Origin: Armatimonadota bacterium
GTDB taxonomy: Bacteria; Armatimonadota; Fimbriimonadia; Fimbriimonadales; Fimbriimonadaceae
NCBI GenBank assembly: GCA_023392285.1
Contig: JAEVZK010000011.1
Location: forward strand, 1-64,000
Reading direction: 5' to 3'
DNA: 64,000 bases
Positions 37,618 through 47,026 of the stretch are shown here, piece by piece. Positions within the stretch are counted from its first letter, which is position 1; every line of letters starts with the position of its first letter. Made by a program: the position numbers and the translations under genes. A model generated the notes under the pieces. It was not told where the DNA came from. It was given only the letters and a program-made list of their open reading frames with translations, and did not search any database.

Positions 37618-38430
37618 CTAAGGCCGTTCGTCTTTGTATTCACCTAGCCTGCCCACTGTTTTGATCTCGACGGGTTCAGGCAGATCACGCAACATTTCTC
37701 CGACCGTTTTGACGGCAAAGCCGCGATTCTTAAGGCCAAGAAGAATGTCTGGAAGTGCGCGAGCGGTGGCAGGATTGTCGTGCAGCAAAATGATGCCGCC
37801 GTTGGTGACCTGACGGAGCACGTAATCTGCGATGCGGTCCGAATCCATGGGCTGAAAATCTTTTGCACCGTAATTCCAGTCCACGGTCACGTAATTGAAT
37901 TCCCGTGCGATTTTCAGGATTTCTGGAGTAAAGCGCATGCCTGGGGGCCTGAAAAGGGTGAATTTATCCCCGCCAGTAGCCGTTTCGTAAGCCTTCTCAC
38001 ATAGAGCGAGCTCTGTTCGGGCTTGATCGGGAGAAAGGGTGTCCAACCTCAGGTGGTTTTCAGTGTGATTACCCACCTCGTGTCCTTCACGAACAATTTC
38101 TCGAACTTGCTCTGGATATTGTTCAATTCTTCGCCCAACGAGAAAAAACGTGGCCTTGACGTTGTAGACCTTTAGGATATCGAGAATCTCTTTGACGGAT
38201 TGTGGGTGGGGTCCATCGTCGAACGTAAGGCAGACTTCCTTAAGGTCGCGACGCCCTCGCTTAAAAAGTCTCTCACTGGGATTCCAAAGGTCGCTGGTAT
38301 CCATCTTTGTCGCCACCGAATCATCCGTAGGCGACTTTTCCTGCTCAAAGTAGCGATAGCCGGTGATCGCGAGAGCGGCCGAAGCCAGCCCACACAATGC
38401 GCAAATCAACCATGCTGCACTCCTTTGCAT
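37618..38430 (-). CDS. Membrane-anchored polysaccharide deacetylase (NodB domain)
   Basis: The 270 residues start with a signal anchor (AAWLICALCGLASAALAI) followed by a carbohydrate esterase family 4 domain: the catalytic TFDDGPHP, the metal His pair in HTENHLRLD, RPPGMRF and the late LLHDNPATARALP. Substrate could be peptidoglycan (PgdA/PdaA type) or chitin-like polymer. ATG 38430 is chosen. A longer frame to 38562 would run through the terminator of the bL31 gene. An AATAAT box lies 6 bases before this ATG. Confidence 0.9.
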   Translation of the reverse strand: MQRSAAWLICALCGLASAALAITGYRYFEQEKSPTDDSVATKMDTSDLWNPSERLFKRGRRDLKEVCLTFDDGPHPQSVKEILDILKVYNVKATFFLVGRRIEQYPEQVREIVREGHEVGNHTENHLRLDTLSPDQARTELALCEKAYETATGGDKFTLFRPPGMRFTPEILKIAREFNYVTVDWNYGAKDFQPMDSDRIADYVLRQVTNGGIILLHDNPATARALPDILLGLKNRGFAVKTVGEMLRDLPEPVEIKTVGRLGEYKDERP

Positions 38431-38525
38431 ACCCTTATTATTGCAACCGAGACCCTGAAAGTCTAGACAGACATCCAATTTCAAAGGGAATCCGAGCAAA
38501 AGGAGTTCCCCGCCCGCAAACACAC

Positions 38526-38559
38526 AAAGAGGGGCACCCATTCCTAGGTGCCCCTCTTT
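38526..38559 (-). terminator. Intrinsic terminator of the bL31 gene
   Basis: AAAGAGGGGCACC (38526-38538) and GGTGCCCCTCTTT (38547-38559) form a perfect 13-bp stem with an 8-base loop, 13 bases after the bL31 stop on the minus strand. The flanking A/T pairs supply only a short U-tract. Confidence 0.88.
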
Positions 38560-38572
38560 CACGTGAATGAGC

Positions 38573-38827
38573 TTACTTTTTGTCTTTTTGCATTTGGTTG
38601 CCGTACCGTCGCATAAACTTCTCGACGCGTCCGGCAGTGTCTACCAGCTTCTTTTGGCCCGTATAGAACGGATGGGAATAGGAGCTGATTTCCAAATTTA
38701 CGACGTAGTGATCGACTCCATCGATGTTGCGAGTCGTATTCGTCTTTGAGGTTGAAATGCCAGTCCACTCATGCTCGCCATCGACGAACAAAACTGGATA
38801 AACCTGCGGGTGTGTGCCTTCCTTCAT
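38573..38827 (-). CDS. rpmE2: Ribosomal protein bL31, zinc-free (type B-like)
   Basis: The 84-residue protein starts MKEGTHPQVYPVLFVDGEHE and contains the universal SHPFYTGQKKLVDTAGRVEKFMRRYG. The four zinc Cys of type A bL31 are absent, as in the type B paralogues used under zinc limitation; no zinc-binding copy is in the window. ATG 38827 is chosen over an upstream in-frame start at 38947 because the family begins here and AGAGAAG precedes it. Confidence 0.92.
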   Translation of the reverse strand: MKEGTHPQVYPVLFVDGEHEWTGISTSKTNTTRNIDGVDHYVVNLEISSYSHPFYTGQKKLVDTAGRVEKFMRRYGNQMQKDKK

Positions 38828-39033
38828 CTTCTTCTCTGAGATCGAATTATGGCACATCACCGCAGATATCTGCCTAAATGACATTGGAACAAGGCCGCGG
38901 CATCCCAAGTCGGCGAGCATGCGGCGCTTGAAGAATGAGTCGATCATCCCGGCAGTTGCGATGAGCCTTGACAGTTAAGGTCAGGCGTCGGTAGCATCGG
39001 TTCCGCTCTGCTAAGCTCAAGATCTGAATATCA

Positions 39034-41721
39034 ATGGCAAGAAAACTAGTTATCGTCGAATCACCTGCAAAAGCTAAAACCATCGGCGGCATGCTCGGAA
39101 GTGATTACGACGTGCAAGCAAGTATTGGCCACATTCGTGACCTTCCCCAGAACGCCAAAGATTTCCCTCCCGACCGAGCGGAGGACCGCAAGAAGTGGTG
39201 GGCCGATTACGCGGTGGACGTCGATAATGGTTTCGATCCAATCTATGTGGTTCCCAAGGAAAAGGCAGCTCAAGTCAAAAAACTCCGCGAGGCAATGAAA
39301 GGCAAGGAGGAGTTGGTGCTCGCCACTGACGAAGATCGCGAAGGAGAATCCATTTCGTGGCACCTCCTGCAAGTGTTGAAACCTTCAAAGAGCGTGGCCG
39401 TCAAAAGAATCGCTTTCCATGAAATCACGAAGGAGGCGATCAACCACGCGCTTCAAAATCCGCGCCAAATCGACGAGAAACTCGTCGACGCACAGGAAAC
39501 TCGTCGGATCCTTGATCGACTTTACGGATACACGCTTTCCCCAGTGCTCTGGTCGCGTGTTACGAAGAATCTGAGTGCGGGCCGAGTGCAGAGCCCAACC
39601 GTCAAGCTCATTGTCGAGCGAGAGATTCAGCGACGCAACTTCAGGTCAGCCGGCTACTGGGATTTGAAGGCGGAACTCGAATCTGACGGCATCAAATTCC
39701 CCGCCGACTTAAAGCTCATCGATGGCAGACGAATCGCCAATGGATCGGATTTTGACGATTCGACGGGACAACTCAAGCAGGGAAGACAGCAAACGCTCCT
39801 TCTCACGCAAGAGAGGACGGGCGAACTTGCACTAGCCTGTCGGTCTGCTAAGCCTTGGACGGTTGTGTCGGTCACTACGAATGAAGCGCAGGAGAAGCCC
39901 TCGGCACCGTTCATGACGACAACTCTCCAGCAGGATGCCAATCGAAAGTTCGGCTTCAGCGCTGATCGCACGATGCGAATCGCCCAAACTCTTTATGAAG
40001 GCGTCGACATCGGCGGTCAACAGGTTGGACTTATCACCTATATGAGAACCGACTCGTTGACGTTGTCGAGCCAGGCAATCTCGAATATTCGGGACCACAT
40101 CAACCGGGAATACAAGGATTGCTTGCCTGAAAAGCCTGTGCATTACGCCAACAAGGTTCGGAACGCACAGGAAGCGCACGAAGCGATTCGCCCGACAGAC
40201 GTCGCCCGACGACCAACAGACATCGCGCGCTATCTCAATGAAGACCAGCGAAAGATTTACGAGCTTATTTGGAAGCGAACCGTCGCCTGCCAGATGAAAC
40301 CAGCTCGAGTTTTGAAGACTGAGGCAGAAATTGAGGTGAAGGCGGGTTCGGAAGTGCTCACGTTCAGAACCTCTGGCAAGCAGATTCTCTTCGATGGGTA
40401 TCGACGGGTTTACATGGAGGGGCAGGATGAAGATGCCGAGAAAGAAGGCGAACGCCGCCTCCCGGACTTGTCGAAAGGCAAAGTCGTCGATCTATTCAAA
40501 GTGGACGCAGCCGGCCACGAGACAAAACCACCGGCTCGATATACCGATGCAACCCTGATCAAGAAGCTGGAAGAGCTTGGAATTGGCCGCCCCTCGACCT
40601 ACGCCTCGATCATCGCAGTAATCGTCGACCGAGGCTACGTCCGCAAAGCCGGCAAGCAACTCGTACCGACTTTCAAAGCCTTCCTCGCAATCGATGTGCT
40701 TGACAACTCGTTCAAGGAATTCGTCGACTTCGGGTTTACGGCACGATTAGAAGGTGCCCTGGATGAGATATCGGAGGGGGACTGCGATCCGAAGAAGTAT
40801 CTCAATGACTTCTTTCTTGGGAAAGATCAGTCATCGGGCTTGAAAAACCTCGTTGACGCGAGGAAGAAAGATATTCCCTATCCTAATTTTTTGGTCGGCA
40901 ACCATCCAGACACGGGTGAACCGATTATCGTTCGCAACGGCAAAGATGGGAGTCCTTTTCTACAAGTTGGCTCCGAAGAGAACAAGCGATATGCCAATGT
41001 CCCCGAAGACCTTGCCCCTGCCGAGTTAACCGTCGAAAAGGCGATCGAGCTATTGGATCAGAGGCACGCTCCCGCTGCTGAGGCTGGGATTGATCCAGTT
41101 ACGGGCCGCAAGTTGCTAATCAAGCAACGCGGAAGCTATTACCTTCAAGTCGAACAGACCCCGGAGGAAATAGAGAGGAAAGAGAAGCCGCGGTTCATTT
41201 CGTTGCCGCCGGGAGCCGATCCCTACCAGTTGCCGCAAGAAGACTTGGACATACTCGCCACCCTTCCGAAGGTGATCGGAATCAACCCTGAGAGCGGAGA
41301 TGAAATCACGTTCCGAATCGGCAAGTATGGCCCCTACGTTCAATCTGGCTCAGAAATACGAAATATTGAAGACTGGAAGACGGGCGCAAAGCTGACCCTG
41401 GACGAGGCGCTGGAAGTCTTAAAGCAGCCAAAAAGCGCCAGAACTCGAGCGGCAGCTGCTGGGCCCATCCAGGAATTTGGAACGTTGGATGGCGCGGCGG
41501 GACCGGTCCGTGTGCTTGCTGGCAGATTCGGACCCTATGTGACGGACGGCACGACGAACGCAACTCTGCCCAAAGGTAAAGATCCGGCCACCATCACTGC
41601 TGAAGAGGCGGCAGATCTTCTTCAAAAGAAGCGAGAAGCGGGCCCGTCACCCAAATTCGCTCGACGCAAATCAACAAGCAAGAAGGCGACAACGAAGAAG
41701 AATTCGACGAAGAAAAAATAA
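39034..41721 (+). CDS. topA: DNA topoisomerase I
   Basis: TopA relaxes negative supercoils. The 895 residues have a TOPRIM domain (KLVIVESPAKAKTI and LATDEDREGESISWHL), the active-site Tyr336 in LITYMRTDS, GRPSTYASII, and several C-terminal Topo_C repeats (for example FRIGKYGPYVQSG and GRFGPYVTDGTTNATLPKG). The zinc-finger Cys of E. coli TopA are absent. The last 25 residues are a Lys/Ser/Thr tail (KKATTKKNSTKKK), as in actinobacterial TopA. The GNAT gene starts in the last base of its stop (TAATG). Confidence 0.97.
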   Translation: MARKLVIVESPAKAKTIGGMLGSDYDVQASIGHIRDLPQNAKDFPPDRAEDRKKWWADYAVDVDNGFDPIYVVPKEKAAQVKKLREAMKGKEELVLATDEDREGESISWHLLQVLKPSKSVAVKRIAFHEITKEAINHALQNPRQIDEKLVDAQETRRILDRLYGYTLSPVLWSRVTKNLSAGRVQSPTVKLIVEREIQRRNFRSAGYWDLKAELESDGIKFPADLKLIDGRRIANGSDFDDSTGQLKQGRQQTLLLTQERTGELALACRSAKPWTVVSVTTNEAQEKPSAPFMTTTLQQDANRKFGFSADRTMRIAQTLYEGVDIGGQQVGLITYMRTDSLTLSSQAISNIRDHINREYKDCLPEKPVHYANKVRNAQEAHEAIRPTDVARRPTDIARYLNEDQRKIYELIWKRTVACQMKPARVLKTEAEIEVKAGSEVLTFRTSGKQILFDGYRRVYMEGQDEDAEKEGERRLPDLSKGKVVDLFKVDAAGHETKPPARYTDATLIKKLEELGIGRPSTYASIIAVIVDRGYVRKAGKQLVPTFKAFLAIDVLDNSFKEFVDFGFTARLEGALDEISEGDCDPKKYLNDFFLGKDQSSGLKNLVDARKKDIPYPNFLVGNHPDTGEPIIVRNGKDGSPFLQVGSEENKRYANVPEDLAPAELTVEKAIELLDQRHAPAAEAGIDPVTGRKLLIKQRGSYYLQVEQTPEEIERKEKPRFISLPPGADPYQLPQEDLDILATLPKVIGINPESGDEITFRIGKYGPYVQSGSEIRNIEDWKTGAKLTLDEALEVLKQPKSARTRAAAAGPIQEFGTLDGAAGPVRVLAGRFGPYVTDGTTNATLPKGKDPATITAEEAADLLQKKREAGPSPKFARRKSTSKKATTKKNSTKKK

Positions 41722-42149
41722 TGGAACTCAAATTTGTCCAGCACAACTCACCCGACTACAAGAAGGCGGTTAACTGCCGACACGAGGTGTTGCGAGAACC
41801 ACTGAATCTGGCCTTTAGCCAAGAAGAGTTAGCTGCCGAATCCGATCAAAAACATCTCGTCGCAATTGATGGAGATGCTGTCCTTGGATGTGCCTCGCTG
41901 GCTCCTATGGATGATGGTCAGCTTAAGATGCGTCAGGTGGCCGTCCAGCCTCAACTTCAAGGCTGGGGAATTGGCTCTTCCCTGGTGAAATATGCCGAAG
42001 ATTGGGCTCGTCACTCAGGCTTTCGGAAGATGATCCTACACGCTCGCGACCGTTCTATGCCGTTCTATGAAAAGCTGGGCTACAAAGCCGTGGGCGAGGG
42101 ATTTACCGAGATCGGAATCCCCCACCACAAAATGGTCAAAGATCTGTAA
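41721..42149 (+). CDS. GNAT-family N-acetyltransferase
   Basis: The 142 residues show the acetyl-CoA-binding motif A (MRQVAVQPQLQGWGIGSSLVKYAEDWA) and the closing block FYEKLGYKAVGEGFTEIGIPHHKM, close to the ElaA/YjcF subgroup. The substrate is unknown. It is translationally coupled to topA, and its last 14 bases overlap the end of the convergent ppa gene. Confidence 0.9.
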   Translation: MELKFVQHNSPDYKKAVNCRHEVLREPLNLAFSQEELAAESDQKHLVAIDGDAVLGCASLAPMDDGQLKMRQVAVQPQLQGWGIGSSLVKYAEDWARHSGFRKMILHARDRSMPFYEKLGYKAVGEGFTEIGIPHHKMVKDL

Positions 42150-42654
42150 GATCGGTTCGATATTTGCTGATGAGCCGTAGGGCGACTTCGGCATCGTGCC
42201 ATCCAACGACATCGACGTCCTTTTCTTCCAAGGTCTTATAGACTTCGAAAAAGTGCATCACCTCTTTGAGCGTGTGAGGATTCACTTGCGTGAGAGACTC
42301 GCGATACCCATATCGAGGATCTTTGGCAGCCACGCACATGATCTTCTCATCCGGACCCTTTTCGTCTCGCATTTCGAGAACTCCGATCGGTTTGGCCTCG
42401 ATAATACAGCCGGGGAACGTTGGGTGAGACAGAAGGACGAGAACATCGATTGGGTCATCGTCCAAATAATGCGTTTCGGGAATATAGCCGTAATCGAAAG
42501 GATAGAAAAGCGGGGAATACAGCACCCGATCAAGCCGCAACATGCCGCTGACTTTGTCTAGCTCATATTTGTTCGTCGAGCCGCGGGGAATTTCAATGAT
42601 GGCGTTGACGACGTTTGGAGCGTCTGCTCCGATTTTCACGTTTAGTAAGGACAT
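42136..42654 (-). CDS. ppa: Inorganic pyrophosphatase, family I (soluble)
   Basis: This enzyme hydrolyses cytoplasmic PPi with Mg2+. The 172 residues carry IEIPRGSTNKYELDK, FYPFDYGYIPET, the signature DDDPIDVLVL and the later AAKDPRY. The cell therefore has both this soluble enzyme and the proton-pumping membrane type (8872-12204), so PPi can be either discarded or used for energy. Confidence 0.96.
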   Translation of the reverse strand: MSLLNVKIGADAPNVVNAIIEIPRGSTNKYELDKVSGMLRLDRVLYSPLFYPFDYGYIPETHYLDDDPIDVLVLLSHPTFPGCIIEAKPIGVLEMRDEKGPDEKIMCVAAKDPRYGYRESLTQVNPHTLKEVMHFFEVYKTLEEKDVDVVGWHDAEVALRLISKYRTDLTDL

Positions 42655-42700
42655 TCAATCCTATTGTGGTCCGCTGCCCAACTCGAAATAGGTGCCAAAC

Positions 42701-42730
42701 AAAAAAGACCTGCCAAGTTGGCAAGTCTTT
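42701..42730 (-). terminator. Intrinsic terminator of trxA
   Basis: On the minus strand AAAGACTTGCC and GGCAGGTCTTT form an 11-bp stem (one G-U) with loop AACTT, running into a T-tract (42706-42701). It lies 19 bases after the trxA stop. Confidence 0.88.
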
Positions 42731-42748
42731 CTCGCACTTTAAACCAGA

Positions 42749-43072
42749 TCAGAGCGCGCGGTCGATCAGCGCGGCAATCTGAGCTTTAGGTGCCGCACCT
42801 ATGAGCTTTTCCACGACCTTGCCGTCCTTAAAAACGAACAGCGCGGGAATGCTCATCACACCGTACTTCGAGGCCAGTTCACCTTCGGTGTCGACGTCTA
42901 CCTTGTAGACCTTGGCCTTCCCCGTGTATTCCTGTGCAATCTGCTCGACCGACGGCCCGATCGCCTTGCATGGCCCACACCATTCGGCCCAGAAGTCAAC
43001 GAGAACTGGGACGTCTGAATTGAGAACTTGACTGTCGAAATCGCTACCCTTTACTGCTAAATTATCCGCCAT
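42749..43072 (-). CDS. trxA: Thioredoxin
   Basis: The 107 residues are full length, with the redox site WAEWCGPCK (Cys at about 32 and 35), the buried Asp region and the cis-Pro in MSIPALFVFKDGK. It reduces disulfides in the cytoplasm, serving ribonucleotide reductase, peroxiredoxins and others. A TAGGTT box ends 7 bases before the ATG and no Shine-Dalgarno is visible. It is monocistronic by its terminator. Confidence 0.96.
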   Translation of the reverse strand: MADNLAVKGSDFDSQVLNSDVPVLVDFWAEWCGPCKAIGPSVEQIAQEYTGKAKVYKVDVDTEGELASKYGVMSIPALFVFKDGKVVEKLIGAAPKAQIAALIDRAL

Positions 43073-43221
43073 GTTTAGAAACCTATCTTTGCTGAGTCTA
43101 ACTATACTTCACGCATTTCAAGCGATTTCGTCTCAGGTAGGAGAACGGTGTGACGTTTGGAGCGATGGCCAGCGTCAATATATGTAGGAAGATTTTACGG
43201 CTTTTCAGGAGGACGATCAAT

Positions 43222-44064
43222 TTGAACAAAAATTTATTAGCACTCGGAATCGGAGCATTCGCATTTCTGGCTCTGTCACCAAGCGGCAGTGCCCAGCGAT
43301 CTGCGCCCGCCAAACCGAAGGTGACTTCAAGCAATGCGGAAACGGGCTTGGCGGGTATCAAGCTTTTCGACAGCGGCACGCGCGTCGTAGCTCTATTTGG
43401 ATCTCCAACCAGCGTTGAGGCTGTATCGGTGAACAGCCAATCGGCGGGACCTGGCGGTGGTGCTGCGGGTGGCGCAGGTGGACGAGGTCTGCCGGGTGCT
43501 CCCGGGTCACCTCGTGGAGGCGGAAACGGTGGCGGGCCGGGCGCGGCCGCTCCGACGAGCAGCTTTACCGGCCCAGGCGCTTTCAGTTTCGGCGATGATG
43601 TTTTGAATCGCCAAACGGCCGCAGGTGTCTCAAGCATGAAGCCGGGTGGAACTCCTGGCGCGCCTCCTGCTGCCGGTGGCGGAGTCGGCGCATCTCCACG
43701 TGGAGGTGGTGCAAGCATGGGCGGAGGCAATACCGCTACAGCCGAGACGGTTTACACTCGCTGGGTCTACAACCGACAAGGCGTCAAGTATGGCTTCATC
43801 CTTGACAAGTACAACCGGGTGGTTCAGTGCGAGGCAATCGGCCTGACGAGCGGCAAGGCGAAGACTCGCCGAGGCATCACGTTTGGATCCAGCTTCGCTT
43901 CAATTATCAAAAAATACGGTGCTCCGGACGGCTATGAAGTCGGCGGAAATACAATCATCGTTCGATACTTGAACAAAGCGAAGTGCGCTTTCCAGTTGAG
44001 CAGACTTGCGGACAATAAGCCTCATGTCGTCACCGGAATCGTTGTCGCTGCTGGCAAACGGTAA
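43222..44064 (+). CDS. Secreted protein with Gly/Pro-rich (collagen-like) linker
   Basis: I do not recognise a named family. The TTG at 43222 is chosen because AGGAGG lies 9 bases upstream and the frame then starts directly with a signal peptide (NKNLLALGIGAFAFLALSPSGSAQ), giving 280 residues; an earlier GTG at 43150 would add 24 residues. The mature protein has a small N-terminal part (KLFDSGTRVVALFGSPTSVEAV), about 110 residues of Gly/Pro/Ala with GLPGAPGSPRGGG-like stretches, and a C-terminal domain of about 90 residues (YTRWVYNRQGVKYGFILDKYNRVVQCEAIG, then GITFGSSFASIIKKYGAPDGYE). Both ends resemble the small beta domains of bacterial outer-membrane-assembly lipoproteins. Confidence 0.75.
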   Translation: MNKNLLALGIGAFAFLALSPSGSAQRSAPAKPKVTSSNAETGLAGIKLFDSGTRVVALFGSPTSVEAVSVNSQSAGPGGGAAGGAGGRGLPGAPGSPRGGGNGGGPGAAAPTSSFTGPGAFSFGDDVLNRQTAAGVSSMKPGGTPGAPPAAGGGVGASPRGGGASMGGGNTATAETVYTRWVYNRQGVKYGFILDKYNRVVQCEAIGLTSGKAKTRRGITFGSSFASIIKKYGAPDGYEVGGNTIIVRYLNKAKCAFQLSRLADNKPHVVTGIVVAAGKR

Positions 44065-44073
44065 TCTGCTGAT

Positions 44074-45816
44074 GTGTCCGACGAGAGAGACGAAATCCGG
44101 AGACGGATTAGCATCCGAGACCTCGTCGGCGAGACTGTTCTTCTAAAGAAAGCCGGAAAAAATTGGAAGGGTCTTTGTCCGTTTCATTCGGACAAAAACC
44201 CTTCCTTTGTTGTTGATGAGACCTTCGGATCCTACAAGTGCTGGGCTTGCGGGGAGCATGGAGACATTTTCACCTGGGTGATGAAAACCCGCCATGTCGA
44301 GTTCGTAGAGGCTTTGAGAATCCTCGCCGACAGAGCGGGAGTCGATCTCAGCCGTCAGCCGCAGGGGCCCTCAAAGTCAGAACGAGCTTCTTGGGCAGAC
44401 GCAATGTCCGAAGCGCTCCAATTCTTCCGCGAAGCATTGGCCAAGAGTGAGGCCGCTCTCGGCTATTGTGCCAAGCGTGGCTTAGACGAGGAAACCGTTC
44501 GTCAGTGGGAACTCGGCTACGCGCCAGACGTCGGCGATGTGCTCGCGGCGACCCTCAAACGCAAAGGGCATAACTTGAGCTTATGCCGAGAATTGTTCCT
44601 GGTGGATGAAGATACGAGGGGCGGGTACTACGACAAGTTTCGAGGTCGGTTAATGTTTCCTATTCGTGACGAAGCGGCCAATCTGGTCGCCTTCGGTGGG
44701 CGGCTTCTCGGCGAAGGGCACCCTAAATACATCAACAGCAGCGACACGCCACTGTATAAAAAATCGCGTGTGCTGTATGGAATGCATGTGGCGAAGGAGG
44801 CGATGGCCGCCAAGTCGCGCGGCGTCTTGGTAGAAGGCTACTTGGATGTCATCGCCTGCCATCAAGCCGGCCTCACCGAGACCGTTGCATCACTCGGTAC
44901 GGCGCTCGCCGAAGATCACGCAAAGCTGCTCAAGCGTTGGTGCGATAAGGTGACTATTTTTTACGATAGCGACGCAGCGGGCCAGAAGGCGGCTGCGCGA
45001 GCCGTCGAAATTTTGCAAGCCGAAAAGCTCAGAACCACCATCGCCCTCATGCCCGAGGGTGAAGATCCCGACACGCTCCTCAAGTCGGCGGGGCCAGCCG
45101 CGGTCCAATCCGCGGTAAACAAGGGTCTGAAGCCTACTGAGTTCAAACTCGAGAAGCTCCAGAAGTCACTCAAGCCGGAGGATGATGAGTTCTGGCCCGC
45201 GCTGGTCGAGATTTTGTCTGAGGAAAGGAATGAACTCCTGCTCGACAAATACATCGTGAATTTTGCCTCACAATATCCAGGGGCGACCGATCAGCTTTCG
45301 ACCCAAACGGCCCTTCGTAAGCAGGTCTATGCGCTCCGCCGCAGGAGGCGTTCGGCAACTTCGGATGAACCTCCGCCACGAGCCCTGCACCCATTCAAGT
45401 CCCTTCAAAAGCTCCACTCCGCCGAGATTGCCATTTTTCGCGCGGTGCTCGACAAGCATCTTCGGAAACTCGCATGGTCGGCTGTCTCCGAACCGGATAT
45501 CTTTTTGACGGTAGAAGGGAAGGCGGTGGCAAGTGGATTGTGCAGCAGCTTCGCCTCAGTCCCTGAAGGGCATCCGTCCACATGGATCAACGATCTGGAA
45601 CCGGAAGAGATCCGAGAAACCTTTATGGTTGCGCAGTATGATCCGCGGGTTGAAATCCTCTCTCAAGAATTCGTGGAGGACGCGATTCGACAGATGCGTG
45701 TCAAAGTCGAAAAACGATCAATAAGAAAATTAGGGGCGGGTACAAAAAGCGACGAGAGTCTAAACGAGATACATCAACGTCTTCGTAAGTTGAAGGGGCA
45801 ACACGAGAGTCCCTAG
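44074..45816 (+). CDS. dnaG: DNA primase
   Basis: DnaG makes RNA primers for replication. The 580 residues include the CHC2 zinc ribbon (CPFHSDKNPSF then CWACGEHGD), the catalytic TOPRIM core (GVLVEGYLDVIACHQAG, then IFYDSDAAGQKAAAR), and a C-terminal helical helicase-binding region that is less conserved. The start is a GTG 10 bases after the upstream stop. It precedes the primary sigma gene by 177 bases, the common dnaG-rpoD macromolecular-synthesis order. Confidence 0.96.
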   Translation: MSDERDEIRRRISIRDLVGETVLLKKAGKNWKGLCPFHSDKNPSFVVDETFGSYKCWACGEHGDIFTWVMKTRHVEFVEALRILADRAGVDLSRQPQGPSKSERASWADAMSEALQFFREALAKSEAALGYCAKRGLDEETVRQWELGYAPDVGDVLAATLKRKGHNLSLCRELFLVDEDTRGGYYDKFRGRLMFPIRDEAANLVAFGGRLLGEGHPKYINSSDTPLYKKSRVLYGMHVAKEAMAAKSRGVLVEGYLDVIACHQAGLTETVASLGTALAEDHAKLLKRWCDKVTIFYDSDAAGQKAAARAVEILQAEKLRTTIALMPEGEDPDTLLKSAGPAAVQSAVNKGLKPTEFKLEKLQKSLKPEDDEFWPALVEILSEERNELLLDKYIVNFASQYPGATDQLSTQTALRKQVYALRRRRRSATSDEPPPRALHPFKSLQKLHSAEIAIFRAVLDKHLRKLAWSAVSEPDIFLTVEGKAVASGLCSSFASVPEGHPSTWINDLEPEEIRETFMVAQYDPRVEILSQEFVEDAIRQMRVKVEKRSIRKLGAGTKSDESLNEIHQRLRKLKGQHESP

Positions 45817-45888
45817 TCGCAACTACCTGCGCATTTCTGCGCGTAATCTGACAAAGTCGCAACACGAGCCTGCTTTTTGGAAAACCTT

Positions 45889-45897
45889 TGTTATAGT
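45889..45897 (+). promoter_or_regulatory. Extended -10 promoter upstream of the primary sigma gene
   Basis: TGT followed by TATAGT (45892-45897) forms an extended -10. No good -35 is found at the proper distance. Transcription would start near 45904, giving a leader of about 90 bases to the sigma ATG at 45994. Confidence 0.5.
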
Positions 45898-45993
45898 GAA
45901 TGGCGCCAATCTCAACCGGATGAGGGCCCGGTAGAGGTTGGTCGTGAAGTTGCGAATCATTCACGTACGCGTAAAACGTCCTCACGGGAGAAT

Positions 45994-46986
45994 ATGGCGA
46001 ATTCACTTGCAGTAGCGCTGAATCCGAGTGCCGCGCCTTGTGCAGCCACGATTTATTCAGTTGGGAACATTTCACCGGCTGACCAGGTCACCCTCGACCA
46101 AGCCGAAGCTTCTGCAGATGTTGCGGAAGCGCAGCAGGTTCTTGAAGTCGAAGGCATTGCCTTGGATGACAGCGTCCGCATGTGGCTTAAGAGGATCGGC
46201 CGAATTCAACTTTTAACTGCCGAGCAAGAGGTTGTGCTCGCCAGACACGCGAAGACCGGATGTGCCTCCTGCAAGATGATGCTGATTGAGGCGAATCTTA
46301 GGCTGGTTGTTTCCATTGCCAAAAAGTTCACGAATCGTGGCTTGTCGATGCAGGATCTCATCCAAGAAGGGAACATGGGCCTGATCCGGGCGGTGGAGAA
46401 GTTCGACGCCGACCGAGGATTTCGCTTCAGCACCTATGCGACCTGGTGGATTCGGCAGGCCATCTCAAGGGCAATCTCCGATCACGGTCGGACGATCCGA
46501 GTTCCTGTGCATACCCTTGAGGCAGTGAACCGGATGATGAAGGCCGCCAATGCGCTGCAGCAGCGACTTGGCCGCGAAGCCACGAGCCAAGAGTTGAGCA
46601 TTGAACTGGGGATCTCGCAAGATCGCGTGCAAGACTTCCTCCGCGCGATTTCGGACCCCCTTTCGCTCGAAACCCCTGTGGGGGAAAGCGAGGATTCCTC
46701 CCTCAGCGAGTTCATCGTCGATCGATCGCAAGAAACTCCCGCAGATCAAGCACTACGATCTCTGATACGTCGGCGCATTTCGACGATTTTATCCACGTTG
46801 AGCGAACGTGAGCGCGAGGTGATCACCATCCGCTTTGGTTTGGAAGACGGCCAGCCGAGAACCCTCGAAGAAGTTGCCAAGATGTTTCAAGTCACTCGGG
46901 AGAGGATTCGGCAGATCGAGCAAAAGGCTCTAAAGAAGTTGAAGCACCCGGCTCGTGCGAAATGGTTGCAAGAACTTCTTGATTAA
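45994..46986 (+). CDS. rpoD: Primary RNA polymerase sigma factor (sigma-70/SigA)
   Basis: The 330 residues contain region 1.2 ([21 protein letters not shown]), region 2 ([39 protein letters not shown], then [20 protein letters not shown]), region 3 and region 4 ([48 protein letters not shown]). Region 1.1 is essentially missing, so it is among the short primary sigmas. ATG 45994, with GGGAG just upstream, is preferred over an in-frame start at 45877 that lies before the promoter. Confidence 0.95.
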   Translation: MANSLAVALNPSAAPCAATIYSVGNISPADQVTLDQAEASADVAEAQQVLEVEGIALDDSVRMWLKRIGRIQLLTAEQEVVLARHAKTGCASCKMMLIEANLRLVVSIAKKFTNRGLSMQDLIQEGNMGLIRAVEKFDADRGFRFSTYATWWIRQAISRAISDHGRTIRVPVHTLEAVNRMMKAANALQQRLGREATSQELSIELGISQDRVQDFLRAISDPLSLETPVGESEDSSLSEFIVDRSQETPADQALRSLIRRRISTILSTLSEREREVITIRFGLEDGQPRTLEEVAKMFQVTRERIRQIEQKALKKLKHPARAKWLQELLD

Positions 46987-47026
46987 TCTGTAAGTTTGGC
47001 CTGATTTGTGGAATGCCATTATTGGC

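Noticed and set aside
38431..38562. 44-residue N-terminal extension of the deacetylase
   Set aside because: It runs through the bL31 terminator and destroys the signal-anchor start at 38430.
38828..38947. 40-residue N-terminal extension of bL31
   Set aside because: The family begins at MKEGTHP; the extension has no similarity to bL31.
43150..43221. GTG start with AGGAG for the Gly-rich secreted protein
   Set aside because: Possible, but the TTG at 43222 has AGGAGG at better spacing and places the signal peptide at the N-terminus.
43098..43730. Proline-rich open frame on the minus strand opposite the Gly-rich secreted protein
   Set aside because: It is the complement of Gly codons (GGN read as NCC); no start signal, and the + strand gene has a signal peptide and AGGAGG.
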